Below, piece after piece: positions 19,451 to 29,371 of a DNA stretch of 36,158 bases. The stretch lies in contig BFEA01000024.1 in assembly GCA_003427395.1 (NCBI GenBank), forward strand, positions 4,160,475-4,196,632, written 5' to 3'. The DNA is from Chara braunii. Taxonomy: Eukaryota > Streptophyta > Charophyceae > Charales > Characeae. A model generated the notes under the pieces. The model saw only the letters and a program-made list of their open reading frames with translations, was not told the origin of the DNA and searched no databases. Position numbers and translations under genes: made by a program. How positions within the stretch are numbered: the first letter of the stretch is position 1; the number at the start of each line of letters is the position of its first letter.

Positions 19451-20240
19451 ACCATAGGTCCACGACAGCTACGGCTTCCCCTCTTCTTCCACCTCTCACA
19501 AGCCTAGGCTATGGCGGACAACTGAGGGCTCTGCCCTCCTGTGCAAAGAACAACACAAAGCAGCTATGTCGCTGCACTCCTGTCCAAAGGACAACTCAAA
19601 GCAGCTATGCCGCTGCTGACGAAGCCGCCATGCCTGACTCTGCCTCGAGCTTCCTTGGTGCGGCACTACCCCAACTGGCGCCTTCCAGATGCAGCGCCCA
19701 ACAAGGTGATGAAGATGGTGTCCACCATAGGCAGGTAGGTACCTCGCCACTCTCCTCCTTCGCCCCCTTCTTCGTCCTCCTCAAGCTGGGCTGCTCGCCA
19801 TAGCCAGGCTGAGCGCCCAGCTGCTCTTCACCTCCAGGCAGCGCTGCACAAGTCTAGCGCTTGGCTCAGCAGCATGTCGCCAATCCTTGCATACCGCAAA
19901 TGAGGAGGAGTTGCTTGCTCCTCCGGAAGATATAGCGGCCTACTGGCCTCTTGGGCGGTGACTTCCTAGGCCGAGCGGCCTCCCAGCAACTGGTACCTCC
20001 TCCCTTTCGTAGGGAAACATCATTGCAGGCTCTGCTATTGTCCGGACAGGCCCTAGACTCAGGCTACTTGGACTGGTACCGGCCTACCTCTAACCTACCA
20101 CTACTAGGGCTCTAAAATGCCAACTTTTTGTCTTCTTCTGCTCAACCTCCAGTACCCGACACTCCTACCACTACTTGGGTGGTACCAGCCTACCTGCTAC
20201 TTGAGTGTTTTTCCCCCCGCTGCTCTAAGTGTCGCGGGCC
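19451..20240. repeat. 0.78-kb dispersed direct repeat, copy 2
   Basis: Second copy of the repeat at 17376-18150. At its right end GCGGGCCTAC runs straight into the end of the family-1 LTR at 20241, whereas copy 1 continues with CCCCGTTACTTG. Element 1 therefore appears to have inserted into, or recombined at, this repeat. Octamers GCTATGGC at 19508 and GCCATAGC at 19797. Confidence 0.85.
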
Positions 20241-21086
20241 TACAATCAGACTCGTTCTCATTCACACTTTTCATGCATGTAAACAGTAGCGCAGCAAACT
20301 GGCGACATGCGCCCACTCAAAACTCAGAGATATGGCATCCAGATATGAGTTCACTTTCAACTGGCTATGGCGACTCAGCACCCAAACAACTCACTGTTCA
20401 CATACACCGGATCACCCTGGATATCCCACACGCGGGTCTCTGGACTCTCACACATACACACACACACTTCACACTAACTCTAATTATGGCGGCTATGGCC
20501 GCAACTACCCTATCACTATGCTACGCTCCTCTCTCGCCCAGTTCAGCTCCGGGCTCTCAACAGACCTCCTTGCACAAGTCGCTGTGACAGCGCTTCCGCA
20601 TGGCACACGCAGGAATGAATGAATGGCTGGGCGCTGCCTCTTGATTTATACTTCTGAAACTCGTTGGTCTGCCCTCTTCCATCGGCCCATGGTGCTCACA
20701 GTCCCTTGTGGTAGTTGCTGGACCGGACTGGGACTGACTGGACCTTACCGCTGACTGAGTGGGGACTCACTGCTAACCTACCGAGATCTAGTCCTGCAAT
20801 TGCACTGCAGTTTAGTCCACCACTTGACTCACCACTTGCTCACTTGCCCACTTGCTGACCTTCTAGAAGGACTACAGCTAAGACTTCTGGAACTCGCTAA
20901 GACTTCTATCCTACAGATCTACAGATCGCACCCCTCTGCTACCTACGGACCTATGACAGCCTACCAACTGTTTACGAACACACAGGTCACAGGTTCAACT
21001 CCCGGGGTCTACACAGGTAGGGCAAGGTCTAGGGATCGAACCCTGGGATCTGCGTCTGCTACTGCAAGGAGGTGAAAACCGTTTCA
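20241..21086 (-). repeat. Family-1 LTR, 3' LTR of element 1
   Basis: In minus sense starts TGAAACGGTTTTCACC at 21086 after the imperfect purine tract GGACGGCGGGAG and ends at about 20241 in GTCTGATTGTA (CA of the other copies changed to TA). It is 846 bp long. It contains a T-arm-like GGGTTCGATCCC (21043-21032), the TATA box, a GCGGCTATGGCCGC segment, a CA tract and an AACTCAGAGATATGG block, all shared with the LTRs at 12845 and 15537. Confidence 0.85.
20644..20650 (-). promoter_or_regulatory. LTR TATA box of element 1
   Basis: In minus sense GAAGTATAAATCAAGAGGCAGCGCCC, matching the other family-1 LTRs. It lies about 437 bp into the LTR. Confidence 0.6.
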
Positions 21087-21124
21087 CTCCCGCCGTCCTA
21101 AATTCGAGGTCCTCCGAGAATATA

Positions 21125-22640
21125 TCAGTCCAAGGCAGGACCTTTACCCTTTCTATCACGCTCGTAGGCTCTGACTATGTCGGGAGCAGTTTCTAGAAGT
21201 TTTGTTCTAGTAAACCAGCGGTCGTATTCCGGTTCCTGATAAGCAAACCGGACCTTATACTATTTCTGTGGGCGACCTCTACCTCCTGTTCGTCAATGTC
21301 ATAACTTCCATCCATATCCGCGGGGACCATGGATCTTCTTGAAGGGAACTGTTGACTTGTGACACACGGCAACAACTTTGAAGCATGGAACACAGGGCAT
21401 GTGTGGAGGTGTGCTGGAATCTCTATAGTGTAGGACGGTCCATCCTCTCCGCCCTTGACTTCTAGAACCGGCCACGGTCCTCTATATGCAGGCAGCAACT
21501 TCTGCGAGATGTGCTCCTCAGGTGCAAACTCTTTAGACTTGACCCAGACTAAGTCGCCTACCTGAAACTGCGATGGGCGACAGTGCTTATTGGCCTGTTC
21601 TATCATTCTGTGCTGGGCCTTCCTGAGGTTTTCAACAACAGTTGGTAACTCTTTCTCGTGCTGTAACGTGAACTCCCTAGTACCGGGCGGTAGCCTGTGA
21701 ATTTGATCCCGGTTCAGTCCTTCGAACGGTCTGCGCGGTCTAAAGGACTTGTGCAGGTCATTGGGAGTGCGACAGGTGGATAGATGCACGTTGTTATTGT
21801 ATGCACTAGCTACCGTAGGCAACATCTCATCCCAGTTGATCTGGTCAGGTCTAATATACATGCGCAGAACTTGCTGTAGGATCTGGTTCATCTGTTCTGT
21901 CTGACCGTTGGTCTCTGGATGACGGCCAGAGGACATTAACAACTTTGACCCGTAAACTCTCATGAGTTCTTGTCAGTTCTGGCTGGTGAAACGACTATCT
22001 CTATCGCTAACTATGGATAATGGGACTCCGTTCTCACTAACCCGATGATCAAAAAACTTCTGAATAACTAATTTTGTGCGTGCCTCTGTAGGCAAAGGAA
22101 CAAAAACGACATACTTGCTAAATCGGTCGACTATGACCATGACTTGGCTCTTACCATGTCTACTCTTGACCCGAGTATCCATGAAGTCTATGGACACTGA
22201 GTCTCCCGGCTGATCAGGAATGGGCAAAGGTCTAAGAAGACCTAGAGGGGCGCGCGCAGTAGGTTTATTCCTCTGGCACACTTTACAACTGCGAACATAC
22301 TCTATGCAGTCATTCTTCATCCCTGGCCAGGTGTACGCACGCATCAGATTGGCTAATGTCTTTTGCCAACCAAAGTGTCCCTCGGTGTCATGGCATTCCC
22401 CTAGGATCAGACTGCGGATTTCCTCACTGTTGGGAANGCATANGCGNTNGAATACATCCGTCTTCTCAAACAGCAATCCTTCTGTAGTGCGGTAGTGTGG
22501 TTCGGTCTCTGGGGCCTCCTTAACTCTCTTGAGGAGGTCACTATAGATAGGGTCCTGCGCATATGCTTGCCTCACTTTCTCCTGCAGGTCTCTCCCTATA
22601 TCCAAATAGTGTACTATGGCTCCAAAGTAGTCCGATCTCC
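21125..22640 (-). pseudogene. pol: Integrase domain of element 1 Pol
   Basis: Integrase joins the cDNA ends to host DNA. Visible in order: an HHCC zinc-binding region (HDTEGH, about 30 residues, then CKVC); the first catalytic Asp in SVSIDFMD; VIVDRFSKY; the second Asp in SDRDSRF; and the catalytic Glu in HPETNGQTEQMN. A GPY/F-like module follows (LLPAYRGPWPVLEV), then HTCPVFHASKLLP. One frame runs from 22797 to about 21260, broken only by a TGA at 21970-21972 just after the second Asp. Near 21260 a frameshift moves to the tail frame, which contains YKVRFAYQEPEYDRWFT and ends with TGA at 21125-21127; this resembles a degenerate chromodomain. All three DDE residues and the zinc ligands survive. 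Four N bases lie at the start of the domain. Confidence 0.92.
22437..22449. other. Four ambiguous bases (N)
   Basis: N at 22437, 22443, 22447 and 22449, within a codon stretch at the RNase H/integrase border that should read F-x-R-x-C-x-PNSEE. Scattered single Ns in a repeat suggest unresolved differences between copies in the assembly rather than a gap. Confidence 0.95.
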
Positions 22641-23030
22641 TACTCAGAGCATCCGCAACTACGTTGTACTTGCCCTTCACTGGCTTGAGCTCAAAGTCAT
22701 ACTGGTCTATCTCCGCGGCCCACCTAGTTAACTTAGGTGTCATCTTGGCCTGAGTCTTTAACCATCTAAGCGTCTCATGGTCAGAATACACTTTCAAGTG
22801 TCTACCAAGCAGGTAATGATTCCAGTGCTCTAGAGCCTGCCTGAGAGCGAGAGTTCTCTCTCGTATGTCGAGGTGGCTACCTTCTCTGAGGGCATCCTCG
22901 CTGACATGAACTCTACGGGTCTATAGCCATTGTCGTCGTCCTGCTGTATCCCATACTGACTCGCGTCTGTGGTGACGACAAATGGCAAAGACAGATCTGT
23001 TACTTTGAGGACAGGGTACTCTATCAACGC
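22641..23030 (-). pseudogene. pol: RNase H domain of element 1 Pol
   Basis: RNase H removes the RNA strand of the RNA-DNA hybrid. The conserved start FVVTTDASQYGI keeps the first catalytic Asp (TDAS), but the usual GAVLQQ stretch is shortened to QQDDD, as if about four residues were deleted. Then come RPVEFMSARMPS, VATSTYERE, a frameshift near 22840-22860, HLKVYSDHETLRWL (with the Asp of YSDH) and KYNVVADALSRR (ending the domain with its conserved Asp). The frameshift and small deletion make it inactive. It follows RT directly. Confidence 0.88.
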
Positions 23031-23870
23031 GCGCTTTAACTTCTTGAGCGCAGACGTAATCTTTGTCCCATTGCCAGATTGCCTTTTTCTTAAGCAACCT
23101 GCGCAAGGGAGCGGCGATAGTCGAAAAGTTCCTTACGAACTTTCTATAGTAGTTAGCTAGGCCTAAGAACGACCGCAACTCTGTCAGTGTGCCGGGCGTT
23201 GGCCAGTCTCTAATTGCCGCAATCTTGCTGTCCTCAGGCTTGATGCCATCTCCGTCTAATATGTCGCCCAAGTACAAGACTTGTGTCTTGGCCCACTCGC
23301 ACTTCTTCGTGTTGATCTTGAAGTTTCTCTCAACTTCTCCAAGACCTGCCTCAGATGACCTTGATGCTCCTGGAGGGTCTTGCTGAAAACTAAAATGTCA
23401 TCTAAATAAACTACTACAAACTTGTCTAACCACGGCCTAAAAAGATCGTTCATACATCGTTGAAATGTCGTTGGTGTGTTAGTCAGTCCAAACGGCATCA
23501 CTATAAACTCATAGTGCCCATATCTAGTCCGGAACGCGGTCTTGTACTCCTCATCAGGGTGGACTTCTATCTGATGATAACCGGACTTCAAATCTATCTT
23601 AGAGAAATACTTACAACCCTGCACCCGATCTAGAAGATCGTCTATCCTGGGCAGCGGTTCAGCATTCTTCACTGTAATAGCATTCAAACCCCTGTAGTCT
23701 ATACACATTCTCAACTCTCCTTCCTTTTTGTGGACAAACAAAACTGGTGCTCCAAAAGGAGACGAACTGGGCCTGATCCAACCTTTCTCTAGGAGCTCAT
23801 CCAACTGCTTGCGTAGCTCCTCTAACTCCCTTGGACATCCTGTAGACTGCTCCCTTAGGAGTCCTACTGT
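23031..23870 (-). pseudogene. pol: Reverse transcriptase domain of element 1 Pol
   Basis: Copies element RNA into DNA. Motifs in order: [45 protein letters not shown] (catalytic Asp), [19 protein letters not shown], and the catalytic box [12 protein letters not shown]. After the box a frameshift near 23330 moves the thumb/connection part ([15 protein letters not shown] and LRSFLGLANYYRKFVRNFS) into another frame, down to about 23080. A 2-nt deletion at about 23841-23845 separates it from the gag/linker frame. The catalytic triad of aspartates is intact. Confidence 0.93.
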
Positions 23871-25652
23871 CAGGCTCTATCTCTATTCTATGCTGGATGG
23901 GTCGCGACACTACTACTGTCGGCGACTCAGTCAAATCTTTGAACTCCTCCAGCAGCTTGGCAATGGTTGGATCTGTGGAAGTCACCTCTTCCTTAGCCTC
24001 AGTGACACGTCTAACATGCGACTGGTCCTCGGCCATGGAACCCCCCTGTGCGCCTGGTCCTCGGCCTCCCATGGCCTGACCCCTTTGGCCCTGGCCTCCT
24101 CCTCTACTTTGCGGCCTCCCTCCGGCCGCGACAGTAGCATAGGACCTCCCCTGTCCCATGCTATTGTCCTCTTCCTCAAGGCCCCATTCGATCTGACTAT
24201 ATGGGACCTCATCTGTACCACCCTCCTCTAAGGTAAGGATAATGTGATCCTTGGCCCTGACTTGGCCTGAGATGGTACGGCCTTTCCACTTCTTCCCCTT
24301 GTCTAAGTCCTTATGCCAGAAAGTGGTAACTGGCATGGACTTGGCCTCAAACAGCACCACCTCTCTACTGAGCGCATCGTACGTCATGGTGGGCTGTTGG
24401 GACTTGTCAAAGAAATGCCCACGCAGGGGCTCTGGCATGGCCCGATAAAATAGCTGGACCAACCGGGGCTCAGTCACCCCATGGTCCGGGACGGCCAACA
24501 GGTCGTCCATTACGGCCTTGAGTGCCTTGGCATTCCTCCACTGCCGTGAGTGGATGGTTTGGAGCTTGTCAGAGGCTCTAACGCCTCTGCGAAGATCAGC
24601 GAATCGCTCCCTAAGGAGCTTGAAGAATTGAGGGAGAGGGGTAACCTTGGAATAGGCGACCATGTTGTTTTCACAACCGGCCGCGCGCGCGAGAGACCTA
24701 GCAAAACTAGCCGCTTCGCCCTTGAGGGCCTGGAAGGCTACTAGGACCTGATCGTCCTGTACGATGTGCTGTAAGTAAACGGAACTGTTTACATTAGCCT
24801 CCCAGTTATCAAAGTTCTCGTCAGATTTTCCACCATAAGCATCGTGGAACTTAAGTTTGACTGGTTCTTTGCGAGGTCTAGCCTCGCCCTCAGCAGCGGC
24901 TACTACTTTGGCGCCCTCAATGGCACCCTCACAGAACTTCTCCACGTTGTCTCTCAACCGCCTGACTTCCCCTCCAACGTGGGTAACCATCTCGCGCGCA
25001 AAATCCCGAAAACTGGACCGCATGGCCTTCAGGGCTACCTCCTGAGCTCTATTGGCTTGGTGATCCTCCATCCAAGCTGCGCTCAACACCTCCAGGTACC
25101 CCAACACCTTATCCCATTTGGCTGAGTCGTCTGCCTGAGCCTCCACCTCCTGCCTACATTCCTTCATCTTCGCCACCTCTGCAGTCAACCTGTTAACTTC
25201 ATCATCTTCATTCTCAATTTCCACTCCAACTTTTTCTCCTCCTCTCTTTCTTGTCTTTCCAGGGGGTCATCCATTGCTGCTAGCTCCTGGGCTAACGCAT
25301 CCCTTTCGTCCTGAGGCACAAAGAACTCCGCCTCCTCATCTTCCCCCAACGATAAGTTAGTTATCCACTCGCTAAGCTTCTTCTCCATCTCTGCATCTTC
25401 ATCCTTCTTCGTGCCAGTACTCCCCTCTCTACTTTCAATACGCATTCTCTTTTTTTCTTCTTCTTTTGTTGCTTCCTCTTCGGCAGCCTTTCTCGTCTCT
25501 TCCTCCTCCTACTGAACTCTCTTCATCTCCTCCTCCAGTTTCTTCATCTTCGCCGCCTGCTCCTCTGCGATAGTCTTTAACTTCGCCTGTTTCAAGAGCT
25601 CTTTCCTCTCCTTGTTTTCTCTCACTAAGGCGGCCATCTTTTCCTGTTGTTC
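23797..25652 (-). pseudogene. gag: Gag of element 1 joined to the pre-RT linker; zinc knuckle and protease missing
   Basis: From 25652 to about 25510 the frame encodes a Lys/Glu coiled coil starting at KEQQEKMAALVREN and broken by TAG. It resumes through RMRIESREGSTGTKKDEDAEM to about 25190 and then, in another frame, runs open for 475 codons (25224-23797). That frame holds the capsid-like region (RGVRASDKLQTIHS, EPLRGHFFDKSQQPTMTYDALS), the TTFWHKDL...GRTISGQVRAKD block and a short Gly-rich tail. Directly after GSMAEDQSH it enters the linker that normally stands between protease and RT (IAKLLEEFKDL and [13 protein letters not shown]). The decayed gag at 9.5-11.7 kb still has a long Arg/Gly tail and a zinc knuckle at this point, so a large deletion is implied. 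The N-terminus is cut by the neighbouring 179-bp LTR. Confidence 0.88.
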
Positions 25653-25657
25653 CTTGC

Positions 25658-25836
25658 GGGTCACACACACACTCAGCCGACAAGCACTCAGACAGGCATG
25701 CAAACCAGCAGGCACGCACACACACACAGACTAGGAAACCACAGCAGAATGCGGGAATCTCAGCAAGGCATTCATTCCAGCGGCAAATCCCAGAAATCAG
25801 CATTGTTCTCGGTCTGTGATTTGGCGGGTCATTACA
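25658..25836 (-). repeat. 179-bp 3' LTR of element 2
   Basis: Starts TGTAATGACCCGCC (minus sense) immediately after the polypurine tract and ends GTGTGTGTGACCC, followed by GCAAG and then the truncated gag of element 1. The unit at 18249-18427 has the same ends and length. It is short for a Gypsy LTR and contains two GT-rich tracts and GAATGAATG. No TATA box is seen. Confidence 0.8.
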
Positions 25837-25849
25837 CTACCCCCCTCTC
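25837..25849 (-). promoter_or_regulatory. Polypurine tract of element 2
   Basis: GAGAGGGGGGTAG in minus sense, ending right at the TGTAATG start of the LTR. Polypurine tracts in this position prime plus-strand DNA synthesis in LTR retrotransposons. It fixes the 3' LTR boundary. Confidence 0.8.
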
Positions 25850-25915
25850 AAGAGCGAGGTCTCTTCGAGCGAGTAACTCATTCAGAGTTGGCACAAAATG
25901 CGTCATAGGTGTAGA

Positions 25916-27290
25916 TTAGGAAAAGAGATTTAGTAAGACCGGAGTGAGTTTTGCAGAAAACTTAGCAGTCTGTCCATCAGCGATCTGTCGTTCATAAGCG
26001 TTAACAACACGGGGAGCATTCTTTAGCAGCTCTTTTCGGTCGATCCAGAAGAACTCATTACGGGTGATAAAGGAAGTGAACCTTGTACTGTCTGTTCCTC
26101 CCTCTTCCTTCATGGGAAACAATTATGTCTATCTCATGGCCGCCATCGATAGGACGAGGTATCATAGGATCTTGGAAGGGAAAAGTCTCATCATCAATGT
26201 GTGGAAACAGTTTGGACGCGTGAAAGACCGGATATGTGCGCAGATGAGGAGGCGCGTCAATCACGTACGAAGACCAAAATCATCTCTAACCACCTTTAGA
26301 ACCTGCCAAGGGCCATAGTAGAGTGGAAGAAGCTTTCGTGATACGCCCTCTTCGTCAAAAACTCAGACATTTTGACCCAGACATAACTTCCTACTTCGAA
26401 GTTCCCTTCTTTGCACGACTTGTTAGCATGTTTGATCATGGCATGCTGACGCTTGTTCATCGCTGCGATAGCAGCTTTGAGTAAGCGTGCATACTTGGCA
26501 TTGTAGCCAGGCATGCCGGGTGTGAGACCAGGGGACCATTCGAGGAACAGATAGGAGAGAGGATTGCGCAGCTGCCTACCATATTGCACTTTGGTGTCAC
26601 GCCAATCGCAAAGTGAATGGAGTTGTTGTAGAACCCCTTCACTTTGTGTAGCTCCTTGTCCCACGTGTTCTGATCTGGAACAATTAATTCGCAAAGTAGT
26701 TGGATGACAGTCTGGTTCATTTCCTCGGCCAATCCATTGGCTTTGGGGTGTCGACCAGAAGTCTTGTTGAGTTTAATGTCGTAGATTTGGGAAGTGAAGT
26801 CCTTCCAATCAGCACTAATGAACCTGGTGTCCCGATCACTCACAAGAGTTTTCGGGGGTCCATACTGCAAAATGTACTGCTGGTGAAATTATTCGATCAC
26901 AAGCTCAGTTGGTGCATGATGAGGTAGAGGAATGGAAAAACAATCCACGATGACCATGACTTGTGAATGTCCTCCCTCGCTCACCTTCCTCGTATCCGTG
27001 AAATCGATAGAGACCGACTCACCAGGTCCATCGGGAATGGGGAGAGGTTTCGACAGACCGTAAGGCTTATGCCTATGGACCTTGGTTCTTTGACATACTT
27101 GACATTCAGCAATAAATTTCTGAGCAGATCCCTTCATTCCCGGCCAATCAAATTGTTGCAAAAGACTTCCATAAGTCTTCTCAAAGCCGAAGTGTCCACT
27201 CCAACCATGTGCCAAATCCAAGAAATGAGTCCGGAAAGGCGCATGGTTGGGTACACAAAAACGATCAAACTTCCCATACCGGCGGAATAT
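25916..27290 (-). pseudogene. pol: Integrase domain of element 2 Pol
   Basis: Pieces in several frames. 27221-26889: zinc-binding region (AHGWSGHFGFEKT and CQVCQRTK) and SVSIDFTDTRK with the first catalytic Asp; the following VIVDCFSIPLPHH lacks about five residues compared with the KY..FIPLP of element 1. 26870-26457: SDRDTRF (second Asp) and HPKANGLAEEMNQ (catalytic Glu). 26694-26296: KRQHAMIKHANKSC and VGSYVWVKMSEF. 26264-26058: LRTYPVFHASKLFPH and RQYKVHFLY. 26122-25916: FFWIDRKELLKNAPRVVNAYER, the chromodomain-like tail end. Frameshifts between each piece prevent function. Confidence 0.9.
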
Positions 27291-27820
27291 AAGACCCTCG
27301 CACTCATGAAATCAGGCTGACTGCTAGGGTCAGCCTTGAGCTGCCCAAGGATGGGACTAAGGTCCGGATCCTTGGCAGTGTGTTCGACCAGATCCTCCTT
27401 CAGTTTCCTTCGGAGGTCATACGAGCTCACAAGGCAAGTCAAAAACTCAGAATGACGCGACAAAGCATCAGCAACACGATTATAACAACCTTTCTTATGC
27501 TTCGGTTCAAAATTGTAAATGTCAATGTCACGCAGCCAGCGGGTCAGTGTCGGAGTGAGATCAGTTTGCGTTTTACTCCACTGCAAGGTCTGGTGATCTG
27601 AGTAGACCTTGAAGTGGCGACCCAAGAGGCAGTGCTTCCAATGTGTGAGCGCTTCTCGCAAGGTATAGAGCTCACGCATGTATGTGGAGGTAGCTACCTT
27701 GTGGCTGGGCATGCGTTTGCTGTAATCTTCGAGCGGACGCAGGTCATCGCCATCATCTTGTTGCAGCACTGCACCAATCCCATACTGGCTCGCGTTCGTA
27801 GTGACCACGAACGTGAGGTT
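27291..27820 (-). pseudogene. pol: RNase H domain and following linker of element 2 Pol
   Basis: VVTTNASQYGIGAVLQQ has Asn in place of the first catalytic Asp (normally TDAS). The rest of the domain reads on without a break: RPLEDYSKRMPS, VATSTYMRELY, HFKVYSDHQTLQW, PKHKKGCYNRVADALSRHSE. After the domain (about 27445) the linker to integrase continues until a frameshift near 27300. Losing the first carboxylate should abolish RNA cleavage even if the frames were whole. Confidence 0.88.
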
Positions 27821-28720
27821 GGGATCCGCAATGCGGAGCACAGGATGACTTACCAAAGCCTCTTTCAAGGCTTGGAGCGCAGGCTCGCATTTCTCACACC
27901 ACGCATAGGCAACATTTTTGCTTGTTAGTCTCGAGAGTGGGTGAGCAATGACAAAACATTTGCGCACAAACTTCTGGTAATACGAGGCCAAACAAAGAAA
28001 AGAACGCAGTTCGCGTACGGTTGAGGCCACTTTCGTATGACCTCAACCTTGGTTGCCTCTGGCTCAAGGCCATTTACAAACAACCGGTGCCCAATATAGA
28101 TGACGTTATCCCTTCCAAACTCAGATTTCTCTAAGTTGAGGTGCAACTTTGCCTCCTTGAGGACTTGCAAAACCTCCTCTACTTCCATGGACTTGCTGAA
28201 AATCAGGATGTCGTCGAGGTAAACAATAACAAACCTGTTGAGCTGATGATGGAGAACCTTGTCCATGAGGCACTGAAATATGGCTGGTGCATTCATAAGA
28301 CCGAAGGGCATAACGATGAATTCATGCAGCCCATCGCGTGTTTTAAATGCAGTTTTGTGCTGGTCACTCAGATCAACTTCAATCTGGTGGTAGCCAGAGA
28401 GGTCGATCTTGGAGAAGACCTTGCACCCACCTGCAGCATCTAGCAGATCATCTATCCGAGGCAAGGGATTAGTGTTCTTTTGGGCTATCCGGTTTAGGCC
28501 ACGATAGTCAATACACATCCGGAGTTTGCCTCCTTTCTTCGGCACAAACAAGATAGGTGCACCGAACTTAGACTCACTAGGCCTAATCCATCCACGATCA
28601 ATCATATCGTCAATTTGTCTCCTCAACTCCTCCAACTCGCCTTGTCCCATACAACAGACGCAACCCTTTGGAGGAACACCCCCTTCTATTATCTCGATCT
28701 TGTGTTTGACCGGACGCTCG
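27821..28720 (-). pseudogene. pol: Reverse transcriptase domain of element 2 Pol
   Basis: Motifs: [46 protein letters not shown] (one residue shorter than the KSGYHQ of element 1), [16 protein letters not shown], and the catalytic VIVYLDDILIFSK. The segment after the box is shortened (SKSMEVEEVLQVLKEAK). A frameshift near 27980-28030 moves the connection region (RELRSFLCLASYYQKFVRK) into the frame that continues through RNase H. The RT aspartates are present. The linker end upstream (KHKIEIIEGGVPP) is in frame with it. Confidence 0.92.
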
Positions 28721-29144
28721 AGAACTCCACGAGTTCCCGAGGTTCAGCCAGAACTTCAAGAAATCGATCTAATAGCCGACGAATGTTTGTTGGGACTTCT
28801 AGTGGAGGATCATCCTCATCAGGAGAGAGAAAATCAGATTGAGAATTTGAAGCAATTACAACCGAATTCGAAGTACTTGGATCAAAAGTAGACTGATTCT
28901 TTACAGTAGAAGTAGATGAAACAGAAGTAGAGATAGTAGAAGTAGAATTACTTTCCGAGGGAGAAAATGCAGCAAAAGTAGAAGGCACATGGAGAGGCTT
29001 TACAAAAGCTACATGCACATGGTCAGCTTCCTTGCGCCTGCGCATTGATTTGCAGAATTTGTTTGCACTCAAAAGAGTCACAAGGGACTCGCGCGTCTCG
29101 TCCAATAGAACGGTACGCTCGTTCCCCTTGGCATCACGCACCAC
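28689..29144 (-). pseudogene. pol: Linker between protease and RT, element 2
   Basis: A frame of about 151 codons following the protease remnant after one TAG. It contains VRDAKGNERTVLLDETRE, a Ser/Thr-rich low-complexity middle, then DDPPLEVPTNIRRLLDRFLEVLAEPRELVEF, which corresponds to the LLEEFKDLTESP segment before RT in element 1. It is probably a flexible spacer in the polyprotein. It ends in a frameshift before RT. Confidence 0.75.
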
Positions 29145-29320
29145 GAACTAAGTATCCGCCCACGTGGTCCTTAGACAATGAGACTTTAACCAGCCCAAGC
29201 CAATGACCACGTCGAAAGGATACTTGTCCAAGATGTAAAAGTCCAGCTCATGTGTGACAATGCGATCCTTGTCAAAACTGACGAGCACACATTTGACAGC
29301 ATATGTTGAGGTGACAACCT
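29145..29320 (-). pseudogene. pol: Aspartic protease remnant (C-terminal part), element 2
   Basis: VVTSTYAVKCVLVSFDKDRIVTH is followed by ELDFYILDKYPFDVVIGLGWLKSHC. The last stretch is the typical end of a retroviral-type protease (the hydrophobic ILGxDWL motif; here IGLGWL, with Gly for Asp). The N-terminal part with the catalytic DTGA/DSGA is absent. The frame runs directly into gag-like sequence across a 24-bp tandem repeat. It is a deletion scar, so the product could not process the polyprotein. Confidence 0.75.
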
Positions 29321-29323
29321 CTT

Positions 29324-29371
29324 GGTTGCCTACCTGAGTCTGACAAGGGTTGCCTACCTAGGTCTGACAAG
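29324..29371. repeat. 24-bp tandem duplication at the gag-protease junction
   Basis: GGTTGCCTACCTGAGTCTGACAAG (29324-29347) is repeated with two changes at 29348-29371. It lies exactly where the zinc knuckle and protease N-terminus are missing from element 2. Confidence 0.85.

Larger units (their letters stand above)
20241..25657 (-). mobile_element. Element 1: Ty3/Gypsy LTR retrotransposon, 5' end missing
   Basis: Order in minus sense: gag (from about 25652), RT, RNase H, integrase with chromodomain-like tail, short spacer with an imperfect polypurine tract, then a 3' LTR (21086-20241). RT before RNase H before integrase is the Ty3/Gypsy order. The 5' LTR, PBS and first part of gag are absent: gag begins mid coiled coil exactly where the 179-bp LTR of element 2 ends. 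Protease and zinc knuckle are also absent. It carries frameshifts and one clear nonsense codon, but long frames survive, so it is younger than element 3. Confidence 0.9.
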
